Source: Muribaculaceae bacterium
GTDB taxonomy: Bacteria; Bacteroidota; Bacteroidia; Bacteroidales; Muribaculaceae
DNA: 64,000 nucleotides
Assembly (NCBI GenBank): GCA_017548365.1
Contig: JAFZAC010000035.1
Span: 1 to 64,000, forward strand
Reading direction: 5' to 3'
Part shown: positions 54,752 to 63,077 of the stretch, piece after piece
Numbering within the stretch: the stretch's first letter is position 1
Layout: the number at the start of each line of letters is the position of its first letter
Translations under genes and position numbers: made by a program
The notes under the pieces: model-generated
Database searches by the model: none
Told to the model about the DNA's origin: nothing
What the model saw: the letters and a program-made list of their open reading frames with translations, nothing else

Positions 54752-55432
54752 TTATTTAAATACTACTTGTATGATTTGTGGATTCTCATTGCGGAATGCT
54801 TGCTGCACCCTATAAACTTGGGTTCGTCCTGCCTGTTGCTCTTCATGGATCTCATTCAGCTCTCTCTCAATTATAAACTTGTCGGCCATGAGTTCTTGAT
54901 GGGCCTGTTCCATCTCGCCTTTTTCTCTCTCTATTTCAGTGTCATCAAATGATGCTTTGCGAAATGTGGGTTCATGGTGCTGTTGCTTCCTTTCCCGATT
55001 CTCTAGTTTAGGCAGGTCAGATCTTTTAACAGCATTTACAACCTTTACTGTAATAGGGTTGGAGTGATCAATTTCAATGGCTCTATTAGCTGAGTTTACA
55101 TCAGCAATGATACCCCCTGTGGGTTGGGTGCCATTCTTTAAATCATGACTGCGGCCCAGCTTTGGCACAATCATGATGATTATAGCTGAAACTGCGGCGG
55201 CTGCTATCACTGCCCACAAAGGATGCACGATGTTCTTCTTAAAGCCAAATCCATTATTTATAGGCATTCCTTCATCAAAATAAGCCATCATTTCCTTATA
55301 TGGCTCCCATTCTTTAGGAACACTGTGCGAACTGGCAAAAAATTGCCTAAGCTCACGCTCCTGCTCAAGGGTAGTCTCACCTCGCATAAACAGGCCAAGC
55401 AATGATTCTATGTATTTCTCGTCATTATTCAT
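54752..55432 (-). CDS. anti-sigma factor-like single-span membrane protein
   Basis: A 226-residue protein with a cytosolic N-terminus of about 70 residues (YIESLLGLFMRGETTLEQERELRQFF) that resembles the short helical sigma-binding domain of Bacteroidetes anti-sigma factors, one membrane helix near residues 72-91, and a periplasmic part ending in a charged coiled segment. Its start overlaps the sigma-factor stop by 4 bases (ATGA), so translation is coupled. The zinc anti-sigma motif is absent. It most likely holds the neighbouring sigma factor inactive until a periplasmic signal arrives. Confidence 0.7.
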   Translation of the reverse strand: MNNDEKYIESLLGLFMRGETTLEQERELRQFFASSHSVPKEWEPYKEMMAYFDEGMPINNGFGFKKNIVHPLWAVIAAAAVSAIIIMIVPKLGRSHDLKNGTQPTGGIIADVNSANRAIEIDHSNPITVKVVNAVKRSDLPKLENRERKQQHHEPTFRKASFDDTEIEREKGEMEQAHQELMADKFIIERELNEIHEEQQAGRTQVYRVQQAFRNENPQIIQVVFK

Positions 55433-55974
55433 CGTTGGTTTCTTTTTTTAATTTCATCAAGTAACTTAATACGTGCTTTTGAAAGGAGGCTCCTTGCCGT
55501 ACTGTTCTCTATTCCTAGACGGCGAGCAATCTCGTCATAGCTCAGGCATTCAACCTGACGCATGTGAAGCACTGCATACTGAGTGCAGGGCAACCGCCGC
55601 ATGGCCGCATTGAGCCATGCAACCTCTTGTGATGAGATGAGTGAGTCATCGGGGTTAATGAGCTGCGATTTAAGCTGTTTAGAGTTTATCGACATAATGG
55701 GCACATTGTAGTTGTTGCGATGCAGCGAGACCAGTTTGTGACGTGCCATCACGACTACAAGCGCCTCTAATGAACGGTATCGTTCAAGTGTGTCGCGCAA
55801 CTGCCACAAGCGCAATAGCACGTCTTGTGCCACATCTTCGGCCTCCATCAAGTCGGCACCACACGACAAGCATGTAGAAACAGCTTTTTCGCGCAGCAAT
55901 ACAGCCTTCTTTTGAAACTCTTTCTCACCCATTTCACTAAAAAGACGCAAAAACTCACAATTTGCGTCTATCAT
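55429..55974 (-). CDS. ECF-type RNA polymerase sigma factor
   Basis: A 181-residue sigma-70 family protein. Region 2 has ADLMEAEDVAQDVLLRLWQLRDTL followed by ALVVVMARHKLVSLHR, and region 4 has VECLSYDEIARRLGIENSTARSLLSKARIKLLDEI. It is the first gene of a three-gene operon with an overlapping anti-sigma-like gene and an exported protein, a classic cell-surface signalling layout but without a TonB-dependent receptor beside it. No -7 box of the housekeeping type was seen upstream, which would fit autoregulation. Confidence 0.93.
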   Translation of the reverse strand: MIDANCEFLRLFSEMGEKEFQKKAVLLREKAVSTCLSCGADLMEAEDVAQDVLLRLWQLRDTLERYRSLEALVVVMARHKLVSLHRNNYNVPIMSINSKQLKSQLINPDDSLISSQEVAWLNAAMRRLPCTQYAVLHMRQVECLSYDEIARRLGIENSTARSLLSKARIKLLDEIKKRNQR

Positions 55975-56115
55975 TAACCTTTTTTAATCTTATGCATCAC
56001 CTATCAAGCTTTACCTATTTCAGTAATCTCTCATTCAATACCTCGTTTGTCTGAATCATTGATTTCAGCAATTAAGATTTATAGCTAAAAACATGATTAT
56101 TTCGTAAAAAAAATC

Positions 56116-56123
56116 TAAATTTG
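56116..56123 (+). promoter_or_regulatory. -7 promoter box of the second M16 protease gene
   Basis: TAAATTTG lies about 67 bases before the ATG at 56190, a leader similar in length to that of the first paralogue. Confidence 0.6.
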
Positions 56124-56189
56124 CAAAACCATTATAATCGAATCTATAAAACAAATTAATAATAACAACCATCTCAAAGTATTAAAAGC

Positions 56190-59006
56190 ATGAAATTAAG
56201 GAAATTATTACTTGCAGCCCTAATGCTTATCGCATTTGGCTCAATGGCACAGCTATCGTCCAATATCGAGAACGACCCCTCGGTACGCACAGGCAAGCTG
56301 CCCAACGGATTAACCTACTACATTAAGCAAAACAACTGGCCAGAGCACCGTGTGAACTTCTATATTGCACAGCGTGTGGGCTCGCTACAGGAAGAAGAGA
56401 ACCAGCGTGGTCTCGCCCATTTCCTCGAGCATATGGCATTTAACGGCTCGAAGAACTTTCCCGGCAACGGCGTGATTGACTACACTCGCTCGCTGGGTGT
56501 AGAGTTTGGACGTGACCTCAATGCCTACACAAGCGTGGACCAAACAGTTTACAACATCAACGACGTGCCAAGCACACGACAGAGCGCTATCGACTCATGC
56601 CTGCTAATCCTCAAAGACTGGTCCAATGGCCTCCTGCTCGAGGACGAGGAAATCGACAAAGAGCGCGGTGTCATTCACGAGGAGTGGCGAGTGCGCTCTA
56701 GTGCACAGCAACGCTTGTACGAGCGCAACCTTGAAACTCTCTATCCTAATTCCAAATATGGTTTGCGCATGCCCATCGGTCTGATGAGTGTGGTCGACAA
56801 CTTCAAATATAACGAGCTACGCGATTACTATCACAAGTGGTATCGCCCAGACAACCAGGCAATCGTGGTGGTTGGCGACATCGACGTGGACCGTACCGAA
56901 GCTAAAATCAAGGAGATGTTCAGCGACATTCCAGCACCTGCGCCCGATGCAGCACAAGTTGTTGACGAACCTGTTCCCGACAATGACGAGCCTATCATTA
57001 TCATCGACAAGGACAAGGAGCTGACATCCACCTCGGTTAGTGTGATGTTCAAACATGAACCCATACCCGACGAATTTAAAAGCACCATTATGTATTTACT
57101 GCAAGGTTATGCGCGTAGCAGAGCATTCAACATGCTCTACCAGCGTCTTGACGAAAAGGCTAAAGAGCCCGACTGTCCTTACATTATGGCATTTGCTGGA
57201 GATGGCACATATCTCTTATCCAAGACCAAAGACGCTTTCTCTATCACAGCTATCCCCAAGGAAGGACAGACTGCACAAGCCATCAAAGCAGTTACCGAAG
57301 AAGTACTTAGAGCTGCTCAGCATGGTTTCACAGCTACCGAGTATGCCAGATCCCTAGATGAATACACCAGCTATCTCGAAGAGAGTTACAACAACCGCAA
57401 TCAGATTGACAACGACAACTTTGGACGGCAATATTGCTCTAACTACCTAGAAAAATATCCCTATCCTTCTATCGAGTGGAAATACAATACTATGAACATG
57501 ATTGCTCCTCACATTCCACTTGATCTAATCAACCAGACCTTTGCCGAGCTTGTACCTCAAGATAATTCCAACATGGTAATCTTGAATTTCTGCACCGACA
57601 ATGCAGAATTGCCCGTTGCTCAAGACCTCATAGCGGCTGTCAACGATGCACGCAATGAGAAACTTGAAGCCTATGTCGACAATGTGAAAGACGAGCCTCT
57701 CATCGCCACTATGCCCAAGGCAGGTAAGATTGTAAAAGAAACCAAGAATGAAAAGCTAGGATACACACAGCTAACACTCAGCAATGGTGCCACTGTCATC
57801 ATTAAGCCCACAACATTCATGGACGACGAGATTCAATACTATGCCGAGTCAAGAGGTGGAAGCTCACTTTACGGCAAGGATGACGTCGACAACTTCACGG
57901 TACTTGCAGGCTTGATTGAATCAAGCGGACTTGGCAACTTCTCCAATTCCGAGCTCAAAAAAGCTCTCGCAGGTAAGAATGTACAAGTAAATATGTCTCT
58001 TTCTGACGATTATGAATCATTTGATGGTTATTCTACAAAGAAGGATCTTGAAACAATGTTCCAGCTTAACTATCTCTACTTCACCGACATCAAGAAAGAT
58101 GAGAAAGCTGTGAACAGCATGATTTCTATGCTTGATAACTTCTTGAAAAACAAGGATGCCATGCCACAATCTGTTTTTTCCGACAGCCTCATTTACACCT
58201 ACTACAATCACAACTGGCGTCACACTCCCATCAGTTCTGAGACACTCAAGAAAATTGACTATGACCGTGTGCTGCAAATCGCCAAAGAACGCACTGCAAA
58301 TGCTGCCGACTTCACCTTCTACTTCGTAGGCAGCTTTGACGAGGCCACTATCAAGCCTCTCATCGAGCAATACATCGCTTCGCTGCCAGCACAGAAAGGC
58401 AAAAAAGAAGACTTCGGAGAAATGGTTGATTATGCTCAAGGTAAAAAAACCAACCTATTCAGCCACAAGATGGAAACGCCTCAAGTGACCTCAAGAATCA
58501 TGTGGCACACTTATGCTCTGCCCTATACTATGGAGAATGACATCCTAGCCGACATCACAGGACAAGTGCTCGAAGACATGCTTCTCAAGAAGGTGCGTGA
58601 AGACGAAGGCGCCGCTTATTCGCCAAATGGCTGGGCATCAATTTCTTACTCGGGACACAAAGTAGTAACTACAGCAGCAGTAAGTTGCAATTTCAAACCC
58701 GAGAAAAAGGACATAGTCCTGGGCATCATGCGCGAATCGCTCAACGAGATTGCTAATGGCCAAGTAACTCAAGACATTCTTGATAAAATCAAGGAAAAAA
58801 TGGCTAAGGACTTTGACACCAACTTGAAAGACAACAACTACTGGATTGGCCTCCTTAGCTTCTACGTTGACCGCAACATAGACGAATACAATGGATACAA
58901 AGAAGCATTGAACAAAATTACAACTGCCGATATAAGCAACTTTGTCAAGAACAGTATCCTCAAGAGCGGTAACTGCATCGAGATTACCATGGTACCTGAA
59001 GAGTAA
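56190..59006 (+). CDS. secreted M16 family zinc protease (paralogue)
   Basis: A 938-residue paralogue of the protease at 48051 and collinear with it from the signal peptide (GSMAQ) to the last residues (NCIEITMVPEE). It has the zinc motif HFLEH near residues 77-81 and the downstream ERGVIHEEW glutamate, so both copies should be active. The N-terminal 280 residues are nearly identical between copies, while the middle part (about 280-470) is the most diverged, suggesting changed substrate preference within the chamber. A terminator follows at 59032. Confidence 0.94.
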   Translation: MKLRKLLLAALMLIAFGSMAQLSSNIENDPSVRTGKLPNGLTYYIKQNNWPEHRVNFYIAQRVGSLQEEENQRGLAHFLEHMAFNGSKNFPGNGVIDYTRSLGVEFGRDLNAYTSVDQTVYNINDVPSTRQSAIDSCLLILKDWSNGLLLEDEEIDKERGVIHEEWRVRSSAQQRLYERNLETLYPNSKYGLRMPIGLMSVVDNFKYNELRDYYHKWYRPDNQAIVVVGDIDVDRTEAKIKEMFSDIPAPAPDAAQVVDEPVPDNDEPIIIIDKDKELTSTSVSVMFKHEPIPDEFKSTIMYLLQGYARSRAFNMLYQRLDEKAKEPDCPYIMAFAGDGTYLLSKTKDAFSITAIPKEGQTAQAIKAVTEEVLRAAQHGFTATEYARSLDEYTSYLEESYNNRNQIDNDNFGRQYCSNYLEKYPYPSIEWKYNTMNMIAPHIPLDLINQTFAELVPQDNSNMVILNFCTDNAELPVAQDLIAAVNDARNEKLEAYVDNVKDEPLIATMPKAGKIVKETKNEKLGYTQLTLSNGATVIIKPTTFMDDEIQYYAESRGGSSLYGKDDVDNFTVLAGLIESSGLGNFSNSELKKALAGKNVQVNMSLSDDYESFDGYSTKKDLETMFQLNYLYFTDIKKDEKAVNSMISMLDNFLKNKDAMPQSVFSDSLIYTYYNHNWRHTPISSETLKKIDYDRVLQIAKERTANAADFTFYFVGSFDEATIKPLIEQYIASLPAQKGKKEDFGEMVDYAQGKKTNLFSHKMETPQVTSRIMWHTYALPYTMENDILADITGQVLEDMLLKKVREDEGAAYSPNGWASISYSGHKVVTTAAVSCNFKPEKKDIVLGIMRESLNEIANGQVTQDILDKIKEKMAKDFDTNLKDNNYWIGLLSFYVDRNIDEYNGYKEALNKITTADISNFVKNSILKSGNCIEITMVPEE

Positions 59007-59031
59007 AATATTCTCCACTTGAAACATCAAT

Positions 59032-59065
59032 AGCGCCTGTCACACTTGTGACGGGCGCTTCTACT
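59032..59065 (+). terminator. rho-independent terminator
   Basis: AGCGCC-T-GTCACA pairs with TGTGAC-G-GGCGCT (59032-59058) around a 2-base loop, followed by a T-rich run. Confidence 0.8.
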
Positions 59066-59138
59066 TTTCTTACCACAATAAAAACAAGTAACCAACAAAA
59101 AACTGACAACTAAAAACCAATAACTAAAAACTTTTCAC

Positions 59139-59146
59139 TAACTTTG
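59139..59146 (+). promoter_or_regulatory. -7 promoter box of the Xaa-Pro aminopeptidase gene
   Basis: TAACTTTG lies 40 bases before the ATG at 59186. Confidence 0.65.
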
Positions 59147-59185
59147 CAAGTTAGAAAATAAAAAACATCATTAATATAATACACA

Positions 59186-60961
59186 ATGAACAACAATCTT
59201 GAAGCTTTGCGCGAATACATGCGCAGCAAGGGCGTTGATGCCGTTATCATCCCTGGCACTGACCCTCATCAGAGTGAATATGTGAACGACCACTGGAAAT
59301 TCCGCGACTGGTTGAGCGGCTTCACCGGCAGCAACGGAACAGCTGTTGTGACACTTAACAACGCCAGCCTGTGGACCGACTCACGATATTTCCTTCAAGC
59401 CGAAATAGAGCTGGAAGACAGCGGTTTTGAACTCCAACAAGTGGAATATCGAGGCGAGTTGTCAGTAATCATGCAGTGGATAGCACAGGAACTGCAGGAA
59501 GACGACACAGTTGCAGTCGATGGACAACTTTTCACACTGCGTGAAACAAACCAAATCGAACAAATATGCGGAGAGAACGGTTTTCTCTTTGCTACCGACT
59601 TCTATCCTGCTGATAATATTTGGGACAACCGTCCACCACGGCCCATGTCGCAAGCTTTCGTACACGACGAGAGCTATGCTGGCGAAGACGTTGAGAGCAA
59701 ACTCTCTCGCACCATGGAAAAGGTAGAAGATGCCGGTGCCGATAGCATCCTTATCACAGCACTCGACGAGATAGCCTGGCTACTGAACCTGCGCGGCAAC
59801 GACGTAGATTTCACTCCAGTGGCATTAGCCTATTTCTACATGAGCGACAAAGACCGCGTAATCTTCATTGATGGTGACAAAGTGACCAAAGAAGTGAAAG
59901 AACACCTCGGCCAATACAAGGTTAGAATCAAGGACTATGACGATGTATATAAGTTCCTCGAGAAACGAAATGTCAACAACACTATACTTCTCGACCCCGA
60001 CAAGGTGAGCGACACTCTGGGGCAACTGCTTATGTGCGACAAAGTTTATGGCACATCGCCAGTAGAAGCCCTAAAATCTATCAAAAATGAGGTACAGATT
60101 GAGGGATTCCGCAAAGCGATGGAACGTGATGGAGCTGCGCTCGTGAGACTATTTATGTGGATCGAGCAGAATGCTGCCAGTGGCACTATCAACGAGCTCG
60201 ATGTGTGGGATAAAGGCAAGCAAGAGCGTGCAAAGAGCGAACTTTATCGTGGCGACAGCTTCGAGATGATATGCGGATACCGCGAGCACGGAGCAATTGT
60301 CCACTACAGCGCCACCCCCGAGAGCGCAAGCACCCTGCAAGGCGAGGGACTTCTGCTCGTGGACAGCGGCGCTCAGTACCTCGACGGTACAACCGACATC
60401 ACTCGCACCATCACCTTGGGCAACCCCACCGAGCAAGAGAAACATGACTTTACTCTTGTGCTCAAGGGACATCTTGCCCTTAGCCGTGCCAAGTTCCCAG
60501 TGGGCACTACCGGCGTGCAACTTGACGCGTTTGCCCGCATGCCCCTATGGCAAGAGCACATGACATACGGTCATGGTACAGGTCACGGCATAGGTCACTT
60601 CCTAGGTTGCCATGAGGGCCCTCATAGCATCAACGGACGTCTGAATCCTGTTGCACTTGTACCAGGAATGGTCGCAAGCAACGAACCAGGCCTGTACAAG
60701 ACTGGCGAGTATGGTATCCGCACCGAGAACATCCTTCTTGTGGTAGAAGGCAAAATCACTGAGAACTTCGGCAACTTCCTAGAGTTTGAAACCTTGACAC
60801 TATTCCCCTACGATACCCGACTCATCAACATCAGCATGCTCAGCCCCGAAGAGATGAAACAAATTAACGACTATCATGCTATGGTGCTTGAACGTCTAAC
60901 TCCATATCTTAATGACGAAGAAATAGCATGGCTTACTGAAAAGTGCAAAGCACTTTTCTAA
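59186..60961 (+). CDS. Xaa-Pro aminopeptidase (M24B)
   Basis: A 591-residue cytoplasmic aminopeptidase that removes N-terminal residues before proline. Two creatinase-like N-terminal domains (DAVIIPGTDPHQSEYV, and the region ending near residue 300) precede the M24 pita-bread domain with metal ligands in DSGAQYLDGTTDITRT, GHGTGHGIGHFLGCHEGP and SNEPGLYK, followed by RTENILLV. The length matches the three-domain eukaryote-like APP form common in Bacteroidetes rather than E. coli PepP. Its stop codon lies within the left copy of the repeat flanking the next gene. Confidence 0.95.
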   Translation: MNNNLEALREYMRSKGVDAVIIPGTDPHQSEYVNDHWKFRDWLSGFTGSNGTAVVTLNNASLWTDSRYFLQAEIELEDSGFELQQVEYRGELSVIMQWIAQELQEDDTVAVDGQLFTLRETNQIEQICGENGFLFATDFYPADNIWDNRPPRPMSQAFVHDESYAGEDVESKLSRTMEKVEDAGADSILITALDEIAWLLNLRGNDVDFTPVALAYFYMSDKDRVIFIDGDKVTKEVKEHLGQYKVRIKDYDDVYKFLEKRNVNNTILLDPDKVSDTLGQLLMCDKVYGTSPVEALKSIKNEVQIEGFRKAMERDGAALVRLFMWIEQNAASGTINELDVWDKGKQERAKSELYRGDSFEMICGYREHGAIVHYSATPESASTLQGEGLLLVDSGAQYLDGTTDITRTITLGNPTEQEKHDFTLVLKGHLALSRAKFPVGTTGVQLDAFARMPLWQEHMTYGHGTGHGIGHFLGCHEGPHSINGRLNPVALVPGMVASNEPGLYKTGEYGIRTENILLVVEGKITENFGNFLEFETLTLFPYDTRLINISMLSPEEMKQINDYHAMVLERLTPYLNDEEIAWLTEKCKALF

Positions 60962-60999
60962 TGCACAATGCATAATGCACAATGCACAATGTAATTAAT
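60959..60999 (+). repeat. short-repeat cluster, left flank of the four-helix-bundle gene
   Basis: Tandem ATGCACAATG/CATAATGCAC units starting inside the stop codon of the aminopeptidase. CATAATGCACAATGCA at 60971-60986 occurs inverted at 61423-61438. Confidence 0.75.
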
Positions 61000-61021
61000 A
61001 AAGAAATCAAATAATCAATTA

Positions 61022-61384
61022 ATGAAATCTGACACATATAATATTATAGTTATTAAGAGTAAAGCTTTTGCTCTTAAATCAATAAAACTCTATCGTTATT
61101 TGATTGAAGAAAAACATGAGTATGTGCTGTCAAGACAGTTCTTACGTTCAGCAACTAGCATTGGCGCTAATATTAAAGAAGCTATTCGTGGTCAGAGTAA
61201 TGCCGATTTTGGTTCAAAGATGAACATCGCATTGAAAGAGGCAAGTGAAACAGAATACTGGTTAGAGTTGATGCAAGAGAGTGAATATATCTCCTATAAT
61301 CAAGGGGAAGAAACTTTAAATGATTGTAGAGAGCTTTTAAGAATTCTAACAGCAATAGTAAAAACAACTTTTGATAACAACTGA
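61022..61384 (+). CDS. four-helix bundle protein (S23/IVP type)
   Basis: A 120-residue helical protein of the family named from S23/IVP proteins in 23S rRNA intervening sequences (TIGR02436-like): KSKAFALKSIKLYRYLIEEKHEYVLSRQFLRSATSIGANIKEAIRGQSNADFGSK is the hallmark region (residues 12-66), with LKEASETEYWLELM following. The function is not established; relatives include the accessory protein of diversity-generating retroelements, but no reverse transcriptase is present here. The gene is AT-rich, stands alone and is flanked by inverted copies of a short repeat, which suggests it moved as a small cassette. Confidence 0.88.
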   Translation: MKSDTYNIIVIKSKAFALKSIKLYRYLIEEKHEYVLSRQFLRSATSIGANIKEAIRGQSNADFGSKMNIALKEASETEYWLELMQESEYISYNQGEETLNDCRELLRILTAIVKTTFDNN

Positions 61385-61410
61385 TTATATTTTCATTATG
61401 CACCTTGATA

Positions 61411-61450
61411 TTCAATTAATTATGCATTGTGCATTATGAATTATGAATTA
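61411..61450 (-). repeat. short-repeat cluster, right flank of the four-helix-bundle gene
   Basis: TGCATTGTGCATTATG (61423-61438) is the exact reverse complement of 60971-60986, followed by AATTATGAATTA. It lies just before the carbonic anhydrase start. Confidence 0.75.
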
Positions 61451-61458
61451 AAATAACT

Positions 61459-61980
61459 ATGGCTATAATAAGAAAAGTGAGGGGATTCACCCCAAAGATT
61501 GGGCAAGGGACATTTCTTGCCGACAATGCAGTGGTAGTGGGCGATGTCACTATTGGTGATGAGTGCAGCATCTGGTTTGGTGCTGTGCTCCGTGGAGACG
61601 TTAACACCATCACCCTGGGCAACCGAGTTAACGTACAAGATGGCAGCGTGCTGCACACTCTATACCAAAAATCAACCATAGAGATTGGTGACGACGTGTC
61701 CATAGGCCACAATGTTACCATCCACGGTGCAAAAATCAATGATATGGCTCTCATTGGCATGGGCAGCACTATTCTCGACCATGCCGAAATAGGCGAAGGG
61801 GCCATTATCGCTGCAGGCAGTGTAGTACTCAGCGGCACCAAGGTTGGGCCTCACGAACTCTGGGCTGGCTCCCCTGCCAAGTTCAAAAAGATAGTAGACC
61901 CAGCACAAGCTAAGGAAATAAATGTAAAAATCGCCCGCAACTACCTCATGTACAGCACTTGGTACGAGGATAACGAATAG
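61459..61980 (+). CDS. gamma carbonic anhydrase family protein
   Basis: A 173-residue left-handed beta-helix trimer protein (YrdA/PaaY/CaiE type). The zinc histidines H66 (VLHTLY), H84 and H89 (GHNVTIHG) and the conserved R45-G-D47 and Q60-D61 are in place, so it should bind metal. Members may hydrate carbon dioxide or have hydrolase or chaperone-like roles. The ATG is directly behind the right flanking repeat, so the repeat forms its leader. A shared terminator separates it from the convergent acyltransferase. Confidence 0.93.
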   Translation: MAIIRKVRGFTPKIGQGTFLADNAVVVGDVTIGDECSIWFGAVLRGDVNTITLGNRVNVQDGSVLHTLYQKSTIEIGDDVSIGHNVTIHGAKINDMALIGMGSTILDHAEIGEGAIIAAGSVVLSGTKVGPHELWAGSPAKFKKIVDPAQAKEINVKIARNYLMYSTWYEDNE

Positions 61981-62008
61981 ATACAAAACACAAAACACAA
62001 AAAACGAA

Positions 62009-62044
62009 ATGAGACTTGGGGGCATCTCCAAGTCTCATTGTTTT
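62009..62044. terminator. bidirectional terminator
   Basis: ATGAGACTTGG (62009-62019) and CCAAGTCTCAT (62028-62038) form a perfect 11-bp stem followed by TGTTTT, between convergent genes. Confidence 0.88.
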
Positions 62045-62046
62045 CC

Positions 62047-63051
62047 CTATTTCTTTATTTTCCAACCCTCATGAAAGAATTCTTCCTGAGCTGTGAAACG
62101 AGGCAAATATTTTCTCAACAAATATATTACAGGATATTCCAGTATAACAACTGATACAAGAATAATCAAGTAGTGCCACATTGTATTTATGCTTGGGAAA
62201 AATTTTATTACAGCATACTTCAGTGGATATATTAACAGAATCTGTGTGCCAAGCACAATTATTGAATATCTTCCTATGTGCGATATAATAGGAACTGGAC
62301 GTTTAATGTATTGGCTCACAAACAGCAACGTCAATATCGAAATTGCAGGAAAGATGTAAAGACTTAAGTATGAGGGATATCTTCGTTCATACATATTAAT
62401 CTCTCCTGCAAAGAAATATAATAATACAGCAGTTACTAAAACCATTGCAATCCTCACCGCCTTATGTGGGCCACGTTCCAACAACCCTAATCGTCGCGAT
62501 TCAGAGCCAAGAATAAAAAAGGGCATAGCAACAAAAGCGATATCTAAATATAAAAATATACTTATATTATCACAATGCTGAACAACGACATATCCTACTA
62601 TTGAAAGTATTATAGCAGCAATAATAGTGAGCCACCTAGGTAAAAACTTCTGCAACAAGTAATAAATAATGTTTATCTCAAATAATACAACCAAAAACCA
62701 AATGGGAGTATTGGCATTAATTGGATTTCTTGGAAACATACTTAATGCCATTCTAAAATCCATGTTATGCTTAAACAAGTTGCAACATAAGTTGAAAATA
62801 ACGCCAATGAGTGTGAAAAACAAAAGTGGAATTACAATATTATTTATTTTACGGCGTGAGAAATCAAAAAAACCATTATATTCTTTAAAAAACAATCCCG
62901 AAAGGAAAAAATACATTGGAACACGGAACTGTTGCAACATGAAATTATAAGGAGTGCTAAATATCGTATAGTCAATATGAAATGCTACTACAAGAAGGAT
63001 ACAAAACCCCTTCATGAAGTCAATGTATGCAATTCTCTGTTTTGTTGCCAT
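62047..63051 (-). CDS. acyltransferase family 3 membrane protein
   Basis: A 334-residue membrane protein with about ten helices. RIAYIDFMKGFCILLVVAFHID holds the family histidine and QFRVPMYFFLSGLFF is the second hallmark. Like the paralogues at 10085 and 21435 it probably acylates surface sugars. The gene is AT-richer than the neighbouring carbonic anhydrase and LacI-type genes, as often seen for surface-modification genes. The ATG at 63051 is used; a TTG three codons earlier is the alternative. It is 26 bases downstream of the LacI-type gene and may be co-transcribed with it. Confidence 0.88.
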   Translation of the reverse strand: MATKQRIAYIDFMKGFCILLVVAFHIDYTIFSTPYNFMLQQFRVPMYFFLSGLFFKEYNGFFDFSRRKINNIVIPLLFFTLIGVIFNLCCNLFKHNMDFRMALSMFPRNPINANTPIWFLVVLFEINIIYYLLQKFLPRWLTIIAAIILSIVGYVVVQHCDNISIFLYLDIAFVAMPFFILGSESRRLGLLERGPHKAVRIAMVLVTAVLLYFFAGEINMYERRYPSYLSLYIFPAISILTLLFVSQYIKRPVPIISHIGRYSIIVLGTQILLIYPLKYAVIKFFPSINTMWHYLIILVSVVILEYPVIYLLRKYLPRFTAQEEFFHEGWKIKK

Positions 63052-63077
63052 TCTACTCAAGCCTTATCTCTCAACAC

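Noticed and set aside
61022..61384. Diversity-generating retroelement accessory protein (Avd)
   Set aside because: The fold family is related, but there is no reverse transcriptase or template/variable repeat pair nearby.
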